Below are positions 1-7,987 of a stretch of DNA of 64,000 nucleotides, piece by piece. Location: NCBI GenBank assembly GCA_028679075.1, contig JAJRCF010000016.1, positions 1-64,000 on the forward strand, written 5' to 3'. Both the position numbers and the translations under genes were made by a program. How positions within the stretch are numbered: the stretch's first letter is position 1; every line of letters begins with the position of its first letter. The notes under the pieces are model-generated. The model saw only the letters and a list, made by a program, of their open reading frames with translations. It ran no database searches and had not been told where the DNA came from. The DNA comes from Methanoregula sp. (GTDB lineage: Archaea > Halobacteriota > Methanomicrobia > Methanomicrobiales > Methanospirillaceae).

Positions 1-18
1 ACTGTTAGAGAAAGAATT

Positions 19-198
19 ATGTACGGATCAAATAATTTTGGCGGTAACAGAGGGCCCAGAGATTTCGGACCCCGCGAAATGACAAAGACAACCTGTTCGG
101 ACTGTGGAAAGGAATGCGAAGTTCCCTTCAAGCCGACTGAGGGCAGGCCGGTTTATTGCCGTGACTGCCTGCCGAAGCACCGGAAACCCCGGTTCTAA
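19..198 (+). CDS. Small CxxC-x17-CxxC zinc-ribbon protein
   Basis: A 59-residue protein. The N-terminus is Gly/Asn/Arg-rich and is followed by CSDC, exactly 17 residues, then CRDC, with GRPVYCRDC before a basic tail. Two CxxC knuckles spaced by 17 residues are the signature of the CxxC-x17-CxxC small zinc-binding domain common in methanogens. The role is unknown; nucleic-acid binding is plausible from the basic ends. The frame stays open upstream to base 1, so an earlier start outside the window cannot be excluded, but the ATG at 19 follows an AGAGAAAG purine stretch and gives the usual length for such proteins. Confidence 0.8.
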   Translation: MYGSNNFGGNRGPRDFGPREMTKTTCSDCGKECEVPFKPTEGRPVYCRDCLPKHRKPRF

Positions 199-259
199 TT
201 ACCATTAATTCATTCATTTTTTTTTAGTTTTCTCCTCATCATCACCCGTTGCGGTTTGT

Positions 260-841
260 ATGCCTGTCAGGGTATCCGCTCTTCCTGATCATTCATACAG
301 GCTTTTAGCCAATGCCCTCTCAACAACTGTCATGGGCGTTATGCAAATCCTCTGGCCATTCGTCTTTCCTCTTCTCGGGGCGATCATTGCCGTGGTCCAT
401 ATCCATGCGAGAAAATATACCGGTGCGGCAGCACTGGAAATCGTCCTGATGTGGCAGCTGGCCGTGGGACTTGGCCTCTCCCTCCTGTACGGGGGGGTCG
501 GGCACCTGTTCGTTCCCGACCAGGTTGCAGAATCGATCGGCTGGCCTGTCGGCAGCCCGTTCCAGCGCGAGGTCGGGATATGGGATATGGCCATGGGCAT
601 CGTGGGCCTGCTTTGCCTGAAATTCCGGGGAGAGTTCTGGACCGCCATGATTGCCGGAGCAGGGCTTTTTTGCATTGGTGCCGGCCTCGGCCATGTCTGG
701 GAACTGGTGGTCAATGGCAACACGGCGCCCAACAATGCCGGTGCTGTCATGTATTTTGATCTGCTTTACCCGGTCCTTCTTGTGATTCTGCTGGTTTTCG
801 TCCGGAAAAATCCTGTAAGAGCCGGAAGCAGGACCACATAA
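260..841 (+). CDS. DUF6790-like integral membrane protein
   Basis: A 193-residue hydrophobic protein with about five predicted membrane helices. The central SPFQREVGIWDMAMG stretch between helices, followed by a Gly-rich helix with a GHVWEL motif, resembles the uncharacterised DUF6790 family of small membrane proteins. The start is uncertain: the first ATG at 260 lacks a clear ribosome binding site, and in-frame ATGs at 330 and 339 would place the start directly before the first helix. No function can be assigned, and no neighbour suggests one. Confidence 0.65.
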   Translation: MPVRVSALPDHSYRLLANALSTTVMGVMQILWPFVFPLLGAIIAVVHIHARKYTGAAALEIVLMWQLAVGLGLSLLYGGVGHLFVPDQVAESIGWPVGSPFQREVGIWDMAMGIVGLLCLKFRGEFWTAMIAGAGLFCIGAGLGHVWELVVNGNTAPNNAGAVMYFDLLYPVLLVILLVFVRKNPVRAGSRTT

Positions 842-981
842 TCCACTATTATCTCTTTTTGGACACGGTGAGGGTACTGTGACCTCCCTCCTGCGGACAT
901 TCCTGCACCACTTCCCGTAACCGAAATGGTGATGAAGCATGCCGGACTACATACTAGAGAAATCCAGTATGGTGAATAATT

Positions 982-1395
982 ATGGGAATTTTTGACAAGT
1001 TAACCGGAAAGTCTGCAACGCTTACGCCCAAATCCGCCCTTGTGCTCTCAGCAATCACCGTGATTGCAGCCGACGGCGTTATCGATGAAGCAGAGATCAA
1101 CGACCTTGCAAAGATCGTCCGTGGCGACAAGAAATCCATCGACACTGCCATGCAGGTCTTAAAGGCAAACGGGTTCCCCGCGGTCATGGACATGATCGCC
1201 GGAGTCCTTGACGAGAAACAGAAGATTGCCACCTTAGCGGTCCTCTGCGACATTGCCATGGCAGACGGCATCCTTGCGGGTGAAGAGAAGAAGATCCTCG
1301 AAATGTACATGGAGAAGTTCAAGGTTTCCGAGGCAACCCTCAAGCCCATCATCGAAGCAATCGCGATCAAGAACGACTTCTCGATCTTCTCTTAA
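982..1395 (+). CDS. TerB-like protein
   Basis: A 137-residue all-helical protein. Two similar helical halves each carry an acidic Asp-Gly pair (IAADGVIDEAEI near residues 28-39, IAMADGILAGEE near 91-102). This pattern is typical of the TerB/DjlA-like fold (tellurite-resistance TerB superfamily), whose members are thought to bind metal through these Asp/Glu clusters. GGTGAA lies about 7 nt upstream of the ATG. It appears to be a single-gene transcript, ending at a run of eight T just after the stop. The cellular role is not established; no other ter genes lie nearby, so a tellurite phenotype should not be inferred. Confidence 0.75.
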   Translation: MGIFDKLTGKSATLTPKSALVLSAITVIAADGVIDEAEINDLAKIVRGDKKSIDTAMQVLKANGFPAVMDMIAGVLDEKQKIATLAVLCDIAMADGILAGEEKKILEMYMEKFKVSEATLKPIIEAIAIKNDFSIFS

Positions 1396-1396
1396 C

Positions 1397-1404
1397 TTTT
1401 TTTT
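1397..1404 (+). terminator. Poly-T terminator after the TerB-like gene
   Basis: A run of eight T begins two bases after the TerB-like stop codon. T-runs act as intrinsic terminators for archaeal RNA polymerase. There is no strong stem before it. Confidence 0.5.
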
Positions 1405-1620
1405 AATTCCCGGCCATGGATCCCGTGGGCCGTTTTCAGAGGAGATTTTTGAGCAGGCCCGTATTTCAGAGAGACCCGGGCACGCTGTAACGGGACGTCT
1501 GATCTCCAGACTGTTTCTCATTTCCCCCGGGCGGGAACCGTTCCGGATTGCACTCGCGTGAATATCAGGATGTTCCGGAGCATGCCGGGGCATGCAGGGC
1601 CGGCCTGGGAAAAAAGGGGA

Positions 1621-2832
1621 TCAGAAGTGTCCGGAATTGTCACTTGCCGGATTATACCGCTGGACCTGGGTCTGGGCCGGGGCAACCGTACCAACCGGTA
1701 CCGGAGTCGGTTCCGGTGTCACGGGTCTGGAATCACCGACATCCGATACATGGACATGCTCCGTTGTGCCCGGGAGAACCGTGCGTTCCCCTTCGTTTGC
1801 CGGGCAGAACGTGACGATATACTTGGTCAGGGTAACTGCATCCTTGTTCTTACAGACATACGTGGAGGTGCTGTCATCGTAGGCGTAACTGTATCCCAGG
1901 GGGAAGTAGTGCTTGAAGAACCGGGCTGTATTGATATCCTGGGGCCAGTTGTCCGGGTCGCATTTCATATTCCCGTTTTTCTGATAATCCTGAGCCGATC
2001 CCCACGGATTGATACAGCAGGTCATATTGGTGAGAGCATCGAGGATATCCATGCCATTATTTTTCTTGAGGTTGAGGGCAGAGGCATAGGCGCAGGCACT
2101 CCGGATGGCAATCGGGGTTCCGGCTGCGTTCTTCATCTCAAGTTTGTCTGCGCTCAGGCTGGTCGGGAACTCCCCGATGAGATCGTGATCGTTACCGGCT
2201 TTTGTGCAGGCATACTGCGGAGGCTGGATGCCTGACGCGTCATAGGTGCCAGGGACAAGTTCTATGGTCATCGGGATATTGAAACCATCCACGGCACTGA
2301 CATCGTAGGTATCGTGCTCTCCCTCATCAAAGTTGATCTCACCCTTGGTGGCAAGCGCAATGCCATGGCCGCCGCACTCGAGTTTCGGCTGCCCGTCATT
2401 GTATGCCCGGCAGTTCTGGAGTTCCTGGTCGCACTTGTAGTTCCCATTTTCATCAAGCGTGCAGCTGGACCGGGGCCAGAAGGTTCCCTGCCAGGACTTC
2501 TCCATGGTGCTCGTATGCGTGCCGGTCTTTGCAGTCAGCAAAAATCCTCCGTTGTCAACAAGCGGTGTTCCCGTGCTGCAGGTATTCTTGTTTCCCTCGC
2601 CACATGCGACAGCGGAGCAGCTGGTGGTCGGGGTACAGGTGTTATCCGGGAGGCACTGGCATGCACCGAAGACCTGCTGGTTCTCCGGATAGACATACTG
2701 CTGGCCGCCGACGATCACGACCGAGACATCGTACGAGCAGTGGTTCTGGAACTGGATCGTGTGGTCGGCCGCGCTGGCCGGAAGAGCCAGCAGCAGCAGG
2801 GCGCCAAGGAGAAAAACGGAAAAATATCTCAT
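1621..2832 (-). CDS. Secreted thaumatin-like protein
   Basis: A 403-residue Cys-rich protein with a clear signal peptide (residues 1-21, ending ASA-AD). It carries the landmarks of the thaumatin/osmotin fold in order: an early FQNHC strand (28-32), WQGTFWPRSSC (114-124), VDGFNIPMTI (181-190), a SAC cysteine cluster, CC at 272-273, and YSYAYDDSTSTYVC (314-327). These match the conserved thaumatin segments DGFNxPM and YSYAxDDxxSTxxC. After the domain comes a Pro/Thr-rich tail with a PVTPEPTPVP linker. AAGAGG precedes the ATG. Thaumatin-like proteins are best known from plants, fungi and animals, with roles in glucan binding or defence; the role in an archaeon is unknown. The secreted location and disulfide-rich fold are well supported, the function is not. 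Confidence 0.85.
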   Translation of the reverse strand: MRYFSVFLLGALLLLALPASAADHTIQFQNHCSYDVSVVIVGGQQYVYPENQQVFGACQCLPDNTCTPTTSCSAVACGEGNKNTCSTGTPLVDNGGFLLTAKTGTHTSTMEKSWQGTFWPRSSCTLDENGNYKCDQELQNCRAYNDGQPKLECGGHGIALATKGEINFDEGEHDTYDVSAVDGFNIPMTIELVPGTYDASGIQPPQYACTKAGNDHDLIGEFPTSLSADKLEMKNAAGTPIAIRSACAYASALNLKKNNGMDILDALTNMTCCINPWGSAQDYQKNGNMKCDPDNWPQDINTARFFKHYFPLGYSYAYDDSTSTYVCKNKDAVTLTKYIVTFCPANEGERTVLPGTTEHVHVSDVGDSRPVTPEPTPVPVGTVAPAQTQVQRYNPASDNSGHF

Positions 2833-2938
2833 ACTATCCTCTTATCTTTAACACGTTATCGCGAACAGTTTTAGACGTATCGATTTTTATGGAAAAAAGC
2901 CAAGGCTCAAATATGCCGGGGATTAACACAATAACTTC

Positions 2939-4009
2939 ATGAAATTACCCGGATTCTTTGCACTTTTCCTGCTTGCGTTAATTGTTGCATGTTCCGGCTG
3001 CATCCAGATCACGATTAATGCCCCCGGTATACCGGGTGCCCAGACCCCGGTTGCATCCCCGTCTCCAACCCCTGCAACAGATGATCGTCTCCCGTCAGCG
3101 GTAATAACAACGGGTCCGGCAAGTGCGGCCGGGGCAACTCCTGCACCGAGCCAGTCAAAATTTATTGTTCCTGTCGGGGACCTGAGCCGTATTGGACACC
3201 GCACCTTCACGTTCAATTATGCGCCCGGCGGGTACGTCCGTGAATATACGATCCGGGTCCCGGTGAATATGTCGGTCTATTACGGTGCCCAGAAGAACAT
3301 GGTCGATCTGCCGGCAAACTCTGCGGACCCGGCAAAGATCCAGGAATATATCGAATCCTATGGAAAAGACCCGTCCATGAATGAACTCTATGATGCGGTG
3401 CTCTCCCAGCTCCGCAATGCCCGGTACCAGAACGGGGGGTATCTCGACGATGACCAGTACCTGGAGTTTATCGTGGCATTTGTCCAGCAGATCCCCAATG
3501 CCGAGAATGGATCACCTGACCGGAAGTACCCCATTGAGGTGATCTATGACAAGGGGGGAGACTCGGACGAGAAGAGCCAGCTTCTTGCAAAACTACTGGC
3601 CCGGGAAGGCTATGATGTCTCCCTCATGGTCTTTGAGGATGTGGGCCTTGAAGAGGTAGGTATCCGGGTGCACGAGGAAGTCCCGGACTCCAACATCAAG
3701 GTATTCTCTGACGGGCACCGGGACTATGTCTATGTCGATGTGCTCAATAAAGGGTTCATCGGGAATACCCCTGCATACCTGAAATCCGAGGAGGACCCGG
3801 GGATCTACCCGGTCGGGAACGGCACGAAAGGATACGGCCAGATCAATTACAACTGGAAGATCATCACGGACCTGAATCATATGGTGGACCTGGGCAAGAT
3901 CACCAAGGGGTCTGTTACCATCAACTACTGGGACCGTATCGGTACCTGCAAGTGGATCAAAAATTCCAAGATTCTTATGAACACGACCTGCTATTGCTGT
4001 GATGTGTAA
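2939..4009 (+). CDS. Lipoprotein with transglutaminase-like domain, catalytic Cys replaced by Ser
   Basis: A 356-residue lipoprotein: N-terminal helix with lipobox ACSGC (Cys21), then a Pro/Thr/Ala-rich linker to about residue 75. The C-terminal part shows the pattern of a transglutaminase-like (papain-fold) domain, with a helix opening in GGDSDEKSQLLAKLL (206-220) and a later His in GIRVHEEV (His245). In active family members the first motif reads G-D-C; here Ser209 sits where the nucleophilic Cys is expected, so the domain may be non-catalytic or use serine. The C-terminus has a CYCC cluster. The gene is separated from the divergent thaumatin-like gene by about 105 bp and ends in a palindromic terminator. 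Confidence 0.6.
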   Translation: MKLPGFFALFLLALIVACSGCIQITINAPGIPGAQTPVASPSPTPATDDRLPSAVITTGPASAAGATPAPSQSKFIVPVGDLSRIGHRTFTFNYAPGGYVREYTIRVPVNMSVYYGAQKNMVDLPANSADPAKIQEYIESYGKDPSMNELYDAVLSQLRNARYQNGGYLDDDQYLEFIVAFVQQIPNAENGSPDRKYPIEVIYDKGGDSDEKSQLLAKLLAREGYDVSLMVFEDVGLEEVGIRVHEEVPDSNIKVFSDGHRDYVYVDVLNKGFIGNTPAYLKSEEDPGIYPVGNGTKGYGQINYNWKIITDLNHMVDLGKITKGSVTINYWDRIGTCKWIKNSKILMNTTCYCCDV

Positions 4010-4015
4010 TTTTTG

Positions 4016-4032
4016 AGATCGCGATCTTTTTT
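4016..4032 (+). terminator. Palindrome plus T-run terminator
   Basis: A perfect 12-bp palindrome (AGATCGCGATCT) followed by a T-run just after the stop of the transglutaminase-like lipoprotein. This is a plausible intrinsic terminator. Confidence 0.5.
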
Positions 4033-4128
4033 AAACGTTCATGGATTAAAAAGAGAGATCCGTGATTGGTCACCTTGACGGAAAAATAGTCGGAAAAACG
4101 GGTTTACTGTTGGTAAAAAAAAATGGTT

Positions 4129-4668
4129 TCAGGTCACCGGGCCGAAATAGATCCCGGAGCCGAGCCACCAGTCATTGTCAACCTTTTCCACGTACCCGAG
4201 TTTCTTCTCAACCGTGTAATTGTTGGCCGGGTTGATGTACGCAAACTCGACAAACCCTGATCCATTGCGTGCGGCATCGCGGAGATTTGTGATGAACAGC
4301 GTCCCGAGCGCATCTGTCTCATTGATCCGGTTCACGCCGATTTTTTCCGGGTTGAACGGGTGGGCAAGCGTGATCCCGTTGAAATCGTAGGCATAGATAT
4401 AGAGATCGCCGCGGACAAATGAACCATTCCGGTTGGAAAATTCCGCAAGGGAGGCATTCTTGTCATGCGACTGTGCATAGGCAGTCGCTTCCTTGACAAA
4501 CGTGACCATCTCATCCTTTGTCGAACTCCCGGCAGCCGGGGCAGCCGGGGCAGCCGGGACCGTCAGAGACGGGGTGACCGTTGCCGGGGCCGGCTGGGTG
4601 CAGCCTGCAGCGACCAGGAGCAGGGAGAGGACGAGGAGGAGAGTGACAGCAATATATCCGGGTTTCAT
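4129..4668 (-). CDS. Cache-domain lipoprotein
   Basis: A 179-residue lipoprotein (lipobox VAAGC, Cys23) with a Pro/Ala-rich linker and a single Cache-type sensing domain from about residue 50. The domain shows the FxNxNGSFxRGDLYIYAYDFNGxTLAHP signature and an ending of the form VDNDWWLGSGIY. In this family the Cache fold binds small ligands outside the cell; without a kinase or methyl-accepting domain, this protein would be a stand-alone extracellular binding protein. A close paralogue lies at 40621-41202. The ATG is directly followed by MKPGYI, a typical signal start. It may share a transcript with the META-domain gene upstream (66 bp gap). Confidence 0.8.
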   Translation of the reverse strand: MKPGYIAVTLLLVLSLLLVAAGCTQPAPATVTPSLTVPAAPAAPAAGSSTKDEMVTFVKEATAYAQSHDKNASLAEFSNRNGSFVRGDLYIYAYDFNGITLAHPFNPEKIGVNRINETDALGTLFITNLRDAARNGSGFVEFAYINPANNYTVEKKLGYVEKVDNDWWLGSGIYFGPVT

Positions 4669-4734
4669 GGACGATTATTATGCCCTGATCTCCCTTAAAG
4701 GATCGCGTAACGTGCCGGTCGGATTAAAAAAAGA

Positions 4735-5256
4735 TCAGTTCCCGGCTCGGGCCGGGACAAAGGTGAGCATTGGTTTCCCGTCAATGTCGTACAGGGTCAG
4801 GACACCGTTATGTACCCGCAGTGCATCGGTCTCTTCCAGTGTCAGGTAATAACGCTCCTCCTGGAACATGGTAGTATTATTCCAGCAGGCCATGGACGTT
4901 CTCGTTATCCGGGACACGACCATCCGCGTTTCCTGTACCATGTACCGCCCCGAGTACCAGTTACAGCCACCATTACCAACGATTTTCCCGTCCAGGGTGA
5001 ACGTCGCGTTGATCGCTGTCCCGTCCAGTACCGGTGTTGTTATCCCGTCCTGGCTGGAAAACGACTGGAGCGACCAGGTATGCTGTGTTATGGCAGTTGA
5101 TGCGGTAGCTCCCTGTCCGGAGAGGTTCATGAAGACGACAAGGACAACGAGGATGCCGATGAGTATGACAGCCACAGATACCATGTAGCCTTTGGGCTGG
5201 TCAGTACCAGAGCTCTCATCCCCGGCAGGTATATCAGGACTGGGTTCATCCGGCAT
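4735..5256 (-). CDS. META-domain protein with N-terminal membrane anchor
   Basis: A 173-residue protein: an acidic cytoplasmic N-terminus, one membrane helix (about 25-46), then an extracellular META domain related to HslJ. Key features are WSLQSF at the start of the domain, NATFTLDGKIVGNGGCNWYSG, and the SMACWN ... QEERYYLTLE segment, with two Cys that could pair. META/HslJ domains occur in heat-shock or envelope-stress proteins, but no enzymatic role is known. It lies in the same direction as the Cache lipoprotein downstream and may be co-transcribed. Confidence 0.8.
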   Translation of the reverse strand: MPDEPSPDIPAGDESSGTDQPKGYMVSVAVILIGILVVLVVFMNLSGQGATASTAITQHTWSLQSFSSQDGITTPVLDGTAINATFTLDGKIVGNGGCNWYSGRYMVQETRMVVSRITRTSMACWNNTTMFQEERYYLTLEETDALRVHNGVLTLYDIDGKPMLTFVPARAGN

Positions 5257-5330
5257 AACCGGTGTTCACCCGGCAACGCATTAACCGTTTCGCTTGCCCG
5301 GTACCGGTAATGCACGTTGCTATGAATGTA

Positions 5331-5831
5331 TCAGGCTCTTTCGCCCGCGTCACTTTCCGGGTACTCCGGTCCATCCCCCGGATCATCGCTGAGCACGACC
5401 GTCTTCCACGAGACCCTGCCCTCCTCTACCGCTTTTCTGATCAGCGATTCCTCGCGGGTGAGCCGCCCTTTTCCTTTCTTTACCTCAACGATGACGACAC
5501 TGATCGCGGTCCCTTCGCCGTCCTTTGCATCCGTGTACCCGTCAAAGACCACGAAGTCGATCGGGTTCCCGATGAAGCGTGCATCGGCCGGGGCAAAGGG
5601 AAATTCCGGGAGGAGCGGCGCCATCTGCTCCGAGATCCTGCCTTTCAGCGTTGAACGGGACCGGTTGACGGAGTCCTTCCGGATCTCCTGCGTATGTTCC
5701 TGCTTCCAGCGTTCGAGATCGTTTTCTGCCCTGCCTTCAATGACACAGACCTTTGTGCGGTACCAGAGATACGCAATGATGGTGCCGGCAAGGAACGCAG
5801 CAATGGCGATGATCGTTTCGGGAATTGTCAC
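5331..5831 (-). CDS. Holliday junction resolvase-related endonuclease, membrane-anchored
   Basis: A 166-residue protein with an N-terminal membrane helix (about 5-23), a charged helical segment, and a nuclease-like C-terminal half with GNPIDFVVFDGY followed by VVIVEVKKGKGRLTREE. The D...ExK pattern is that of PD-(D/E)xK-type nucleases and matches the family annotated as predicted endonuclease related to Holliday junction resolvase (Endonuc_Holl). The start codon is GTG at 5829-5831; no strong ribosome binding site is seen. The real substrate is unknown, and the membrane anchor argues against a simple recombination role. Confidence 0.75.
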   Translation of the reverse strand: MTIPETIIAIAAFLAGTIIAYLWYRTKVCVIEGRAENDLERWKQEHTQEIRKDSVNRSRSTLKGRISEQMAPLLPEFPFAPADARFIGNPIDFVVFDGYTDAKDGEGTAISVVIVEVKKGKGRLTREESLIRKAVEEGRVSWKTVVLSDDPGDGPEYPESDAGERA

Positions 5832-6058
5832 AGGGAGTTTTTCGGGAAGCCGGGTTATGAAGGAACGGTGCGGGGAGTGAAACTAAACGTGTCATCACCG
5901 GTACCGCGAGTGAGGGACAGCCTTGACCCATCAGGCTATCATCTATTACCACCTATACTAAGTAGTCGTACACGGTTTTGGCAGTAGTATTGCCCGGAAC
6001 TGCCGGGCACGGGACATCCTCTCTCCTCTCTTCGGCAAAACCCTTCGTGTACGGGGCA

Positions 6059-6082
6059 CCCGGTCTTTTAAAAAATACCGGG
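6059..6082 (+). promoter_or_regulatory. Inverted repeat spanning a TATA-like tract
   Basis: CCCGGT and ACCGGG form a perfect 6-bp inverted repeat around the 12-nt core CTTTTAAAAAAT. The core looks like a TATA box about 35-50 bp upstream of the zinc-ribbon gene at 6115. A factor binding the repeat would compete with TBP, so this is a candidate repressor site. Confidence 0.4.
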
Positions 6083-6114
6083 ACTATTCGAGAAAACCAG
6101 GAAATAATACGACA

Positions 6115-6357
6115 ATGACATCACAATCTACCAAACCAGAAATTTCAGGGACCCGGTCCGGGTACGTGATCCGGTTCACCTGCCCCATCTGTGCTGCTGA
6201 GAATACCATCGTCAGCAAGACCCCCAAGGACCATTACAAAGAGACCCATGACGCCACCTGTTCGAAGTGCCGGAAACGTTCGCGGGTGCTTACGCCCCGC
6301 TGGGCAAACAACCCGGGATATTCCCCGGTCCGTTCATATACCCAGGTCAGGACATAA
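6115..6357 (+). CDS. Small zinc-ribbon protein
   Basis: An 80-residue protein with CPIC (about 23-26) and CSKC (about 49-52). These two CxxC knuckles form a single zinc ribbon with intervening THD/KDHYKE residues; the basic C-terminus ends RSYTQVRT. The spacing of about 22 residues between knuckles suggests a treble-clef or ribbon fold. It is conserved-looking but not assignable to a named family from sequence alone. It is preceded by a TATA-like tract inside an inverted repeat. Confidence 0.6.
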   Translation: MTSQSTKPEISGTRSGYVIRFTCPICAAENTIVSKTPKDHYKETHDATCSKCRKRSRVLTPRWANNPGYSPVRSYTQVRT

Positions 6358-6442
6358 TAATCAATCCCCTGTCCCGGGATGAGGACATATTTTTTTCTGT
6401 CGGGAAGTATGGGTATATGTATTTCCCGGTTGATTCCCCCTT

Positions 6443-7008
6443 ATGAAGCAGTATCTCCTTTCCGATATATTCCTTCTGTTCGCGTTTTTTATTCTCACTG
6501 CAGGGTGCACCGAGCCCCCGGTGAAAGAACCAACGGTCGAAGTCACCGATATCGCCCTATCGGATGTCTCGCTCCAGACAATGACCGTGAATACGACCGT
6601 GAATATTTACAACCCGAATCCGGTCGGGGCAACCCTCAACAAAGTGGCGTTCGATGTCTATTACCTTGATGACACCAGCCACTACCTGGGCACGGGGAAC
6701 AAACCGGTATCACCGTAAAAGAGAGCGGCAACACGACCGTCACCATTCCCGTGAAGATCGGGAATATCCAGGCATTGCAGGCCGTGGGATCGCTCGTCCA
6801 AAAAGGATCGATTGTCCTCAGAGTCAATGGCTCGGCGTTCATCGATCTCAAGGTGTATTCCTACGAGCTGCCGTTTGAGCGGAGCCGGCAGTTCGAGGCA
6901 ACCCAGTTCACCAGTCTCCTCCCGGAACTTTCCGTGGGGGGGACGACCATCAATATCACCGAAGGACTGGGGCAGGCCCGTGGATTGCTGAACGCGTTGT
7001 CGGGATGA
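6443..7008 (+). pseudogene. LEA14/WHy-domain lipoprotein, interrupted by a frameshift
   Basis: Two adjacent frames together encode one protein. The first (from 6443) gives a signal peptide with lipobox TAGC and the start of a WHy/LEA14-type domain (VNTTVNIYNPNPVGATLNKVAF). It ends at a stop after YLGTGNK. The second frame continues with ITVKESGNTTVTIPVKI, LVQKGSIVLRVNGSAFIDLKV and a C-terminal helix. Adding one A to the AAA at 6701-6703 restores a continuous reading frame of about 188 residues. LEA14/WHy proteins are extracellular or periplasm-like lipoproteins linked to desiccation or stress tolerance. The break is either a recent mutation or a homopolymer sequencing error. Confidence 0.75.
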
Positions 7009-7109
7009 CCTCCCGGGAAAGATTCTGAAATGCCTTCCGGGAATCCAGGCGGGATTTTTACCGATACGCCTCACCCATTAAATTTCCCGGCATCCCATCT
7101 TTTCTGACT

Positions 7110-7916
7110 ATGTCATCCGCGAATGATACTATCGGCATCATCGGTGCAGGCCATCTTGGCCGGAGCCTTGCCGGGACGCTCATCAGCACCGGCTTCCCCA
7201 AAGACCGGCTCCGGCTCTCCCATGCCGGGAGCCCGGCAACGCTGGACGCAATAAGGGAGGCCGGGCTTGAAAAAAATCTTGCGACAAATGAGGACCTGTG
7301 CCGGCATTCCTCCGTTATCTTCATCACCGTCCGGCCGCAGTCTGTCGCATTACTGGACGGCCTCCCGTTCCCCCGCGATGCACTTGTCGTCTCCTGCATG
7401 GCGGGGATCCCCCGTCCGGTGCTAAAACGGCGGTGGGGGATCGATGTTGTCCGGATGATGACGGGAGGTCCCGATACGATCATCCGGGGCAGGGGAATTG
7501 CTGGCATCGTCCCGGCAAGCGAGCGCCTCAACGATATCCTCACGGGCATGGGGATGCAAGTCCGAGTCCTGCCGGATGAAGAGATGATGCAGGTCTTCAC
7601 GGCCGGCGTCTGTTTCACGGCTGCCATTCTTGCATGCCGGGCACTGGGGCGCAACCCGGATGATGAGATTGCCGAAGCAGTTCGCGAGTATCCCCTGCTT
7701 GCCGGCATGTATGCCTGGGCACAGGAAGCACAGCCGGCAGCCTTGTCCGATGCAGGGAGGGACGAGTATATCGCGAAGATGAGCACACCGGGCGGGATCA
7801 CCGAAGCGATTGTACGGAGTATCCGGGCAGGGAACTCCCTCTCGGTCGCGATGCAGACCGGCATTGACCGGGGACGGGCAATCAGCCGGGACGCGGAAGA
7901 GACACTCTCGGATTGA
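7110..7916 (+). CDS. Pyrroline-5-carboxylate reductase-like oxidoreductase
   Basis: A 268-residue protein with an N-terminal Rossmann motif GIIGAGHLGRSLA (about 9-21), a mid-domain VRPQSV and SCMAGI segment, and a C-terminal helical dimerisation domain with MSTPGGITEAIV. This is the layout of ProC (NAD(P)H-dependent reduction of pyrroline-5-carboxylate to proline). The ProC signature normally reads SPGGTT, so the relation is at family level and the substrate may differ. A TATA-like TTAAAT lies about 30 bp upstream of the ATG with no ribosome binding site, which suggests a leaderless transcript. Confidence 0.7.
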   Translation: MSSANDTIGIIGAGHLGRSLAGTLISTGFPKDRLRLSHAGSPATLDAIREAGLEKNLATNEDLCRHSSVIFITVRPQSVALLDGLPFPRDALVVSCMAGIPRPVLKRRWGIDVVRMMTGGPDTIIRGRGIAGIVPASERLNDILTGMGMQVRVLPDEEMMQVFTAGVCFTAAILACRALGRNPDDEIAEAVREYPLLAGMYAWAQEAQPAALSDAGRDEYIAKMSTPGGITEAIVRSIRAGNSLSVAMQTGIDRGRAISRDAEETLSD

Positions 7917-7987
7917 GCCCCACTTTTTTAAAATAAAATTCCGGTTACCCGTGCCCGTACCTGTCCCCGGTAATGCACAGGGAAAAA

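Noticed and set aside
1558-2235. 225-codon plus-strand frame opposite the thaumatin-like gene
   Set aside because: Antisense shadow of a gene with clear family motifs and signal peptide.
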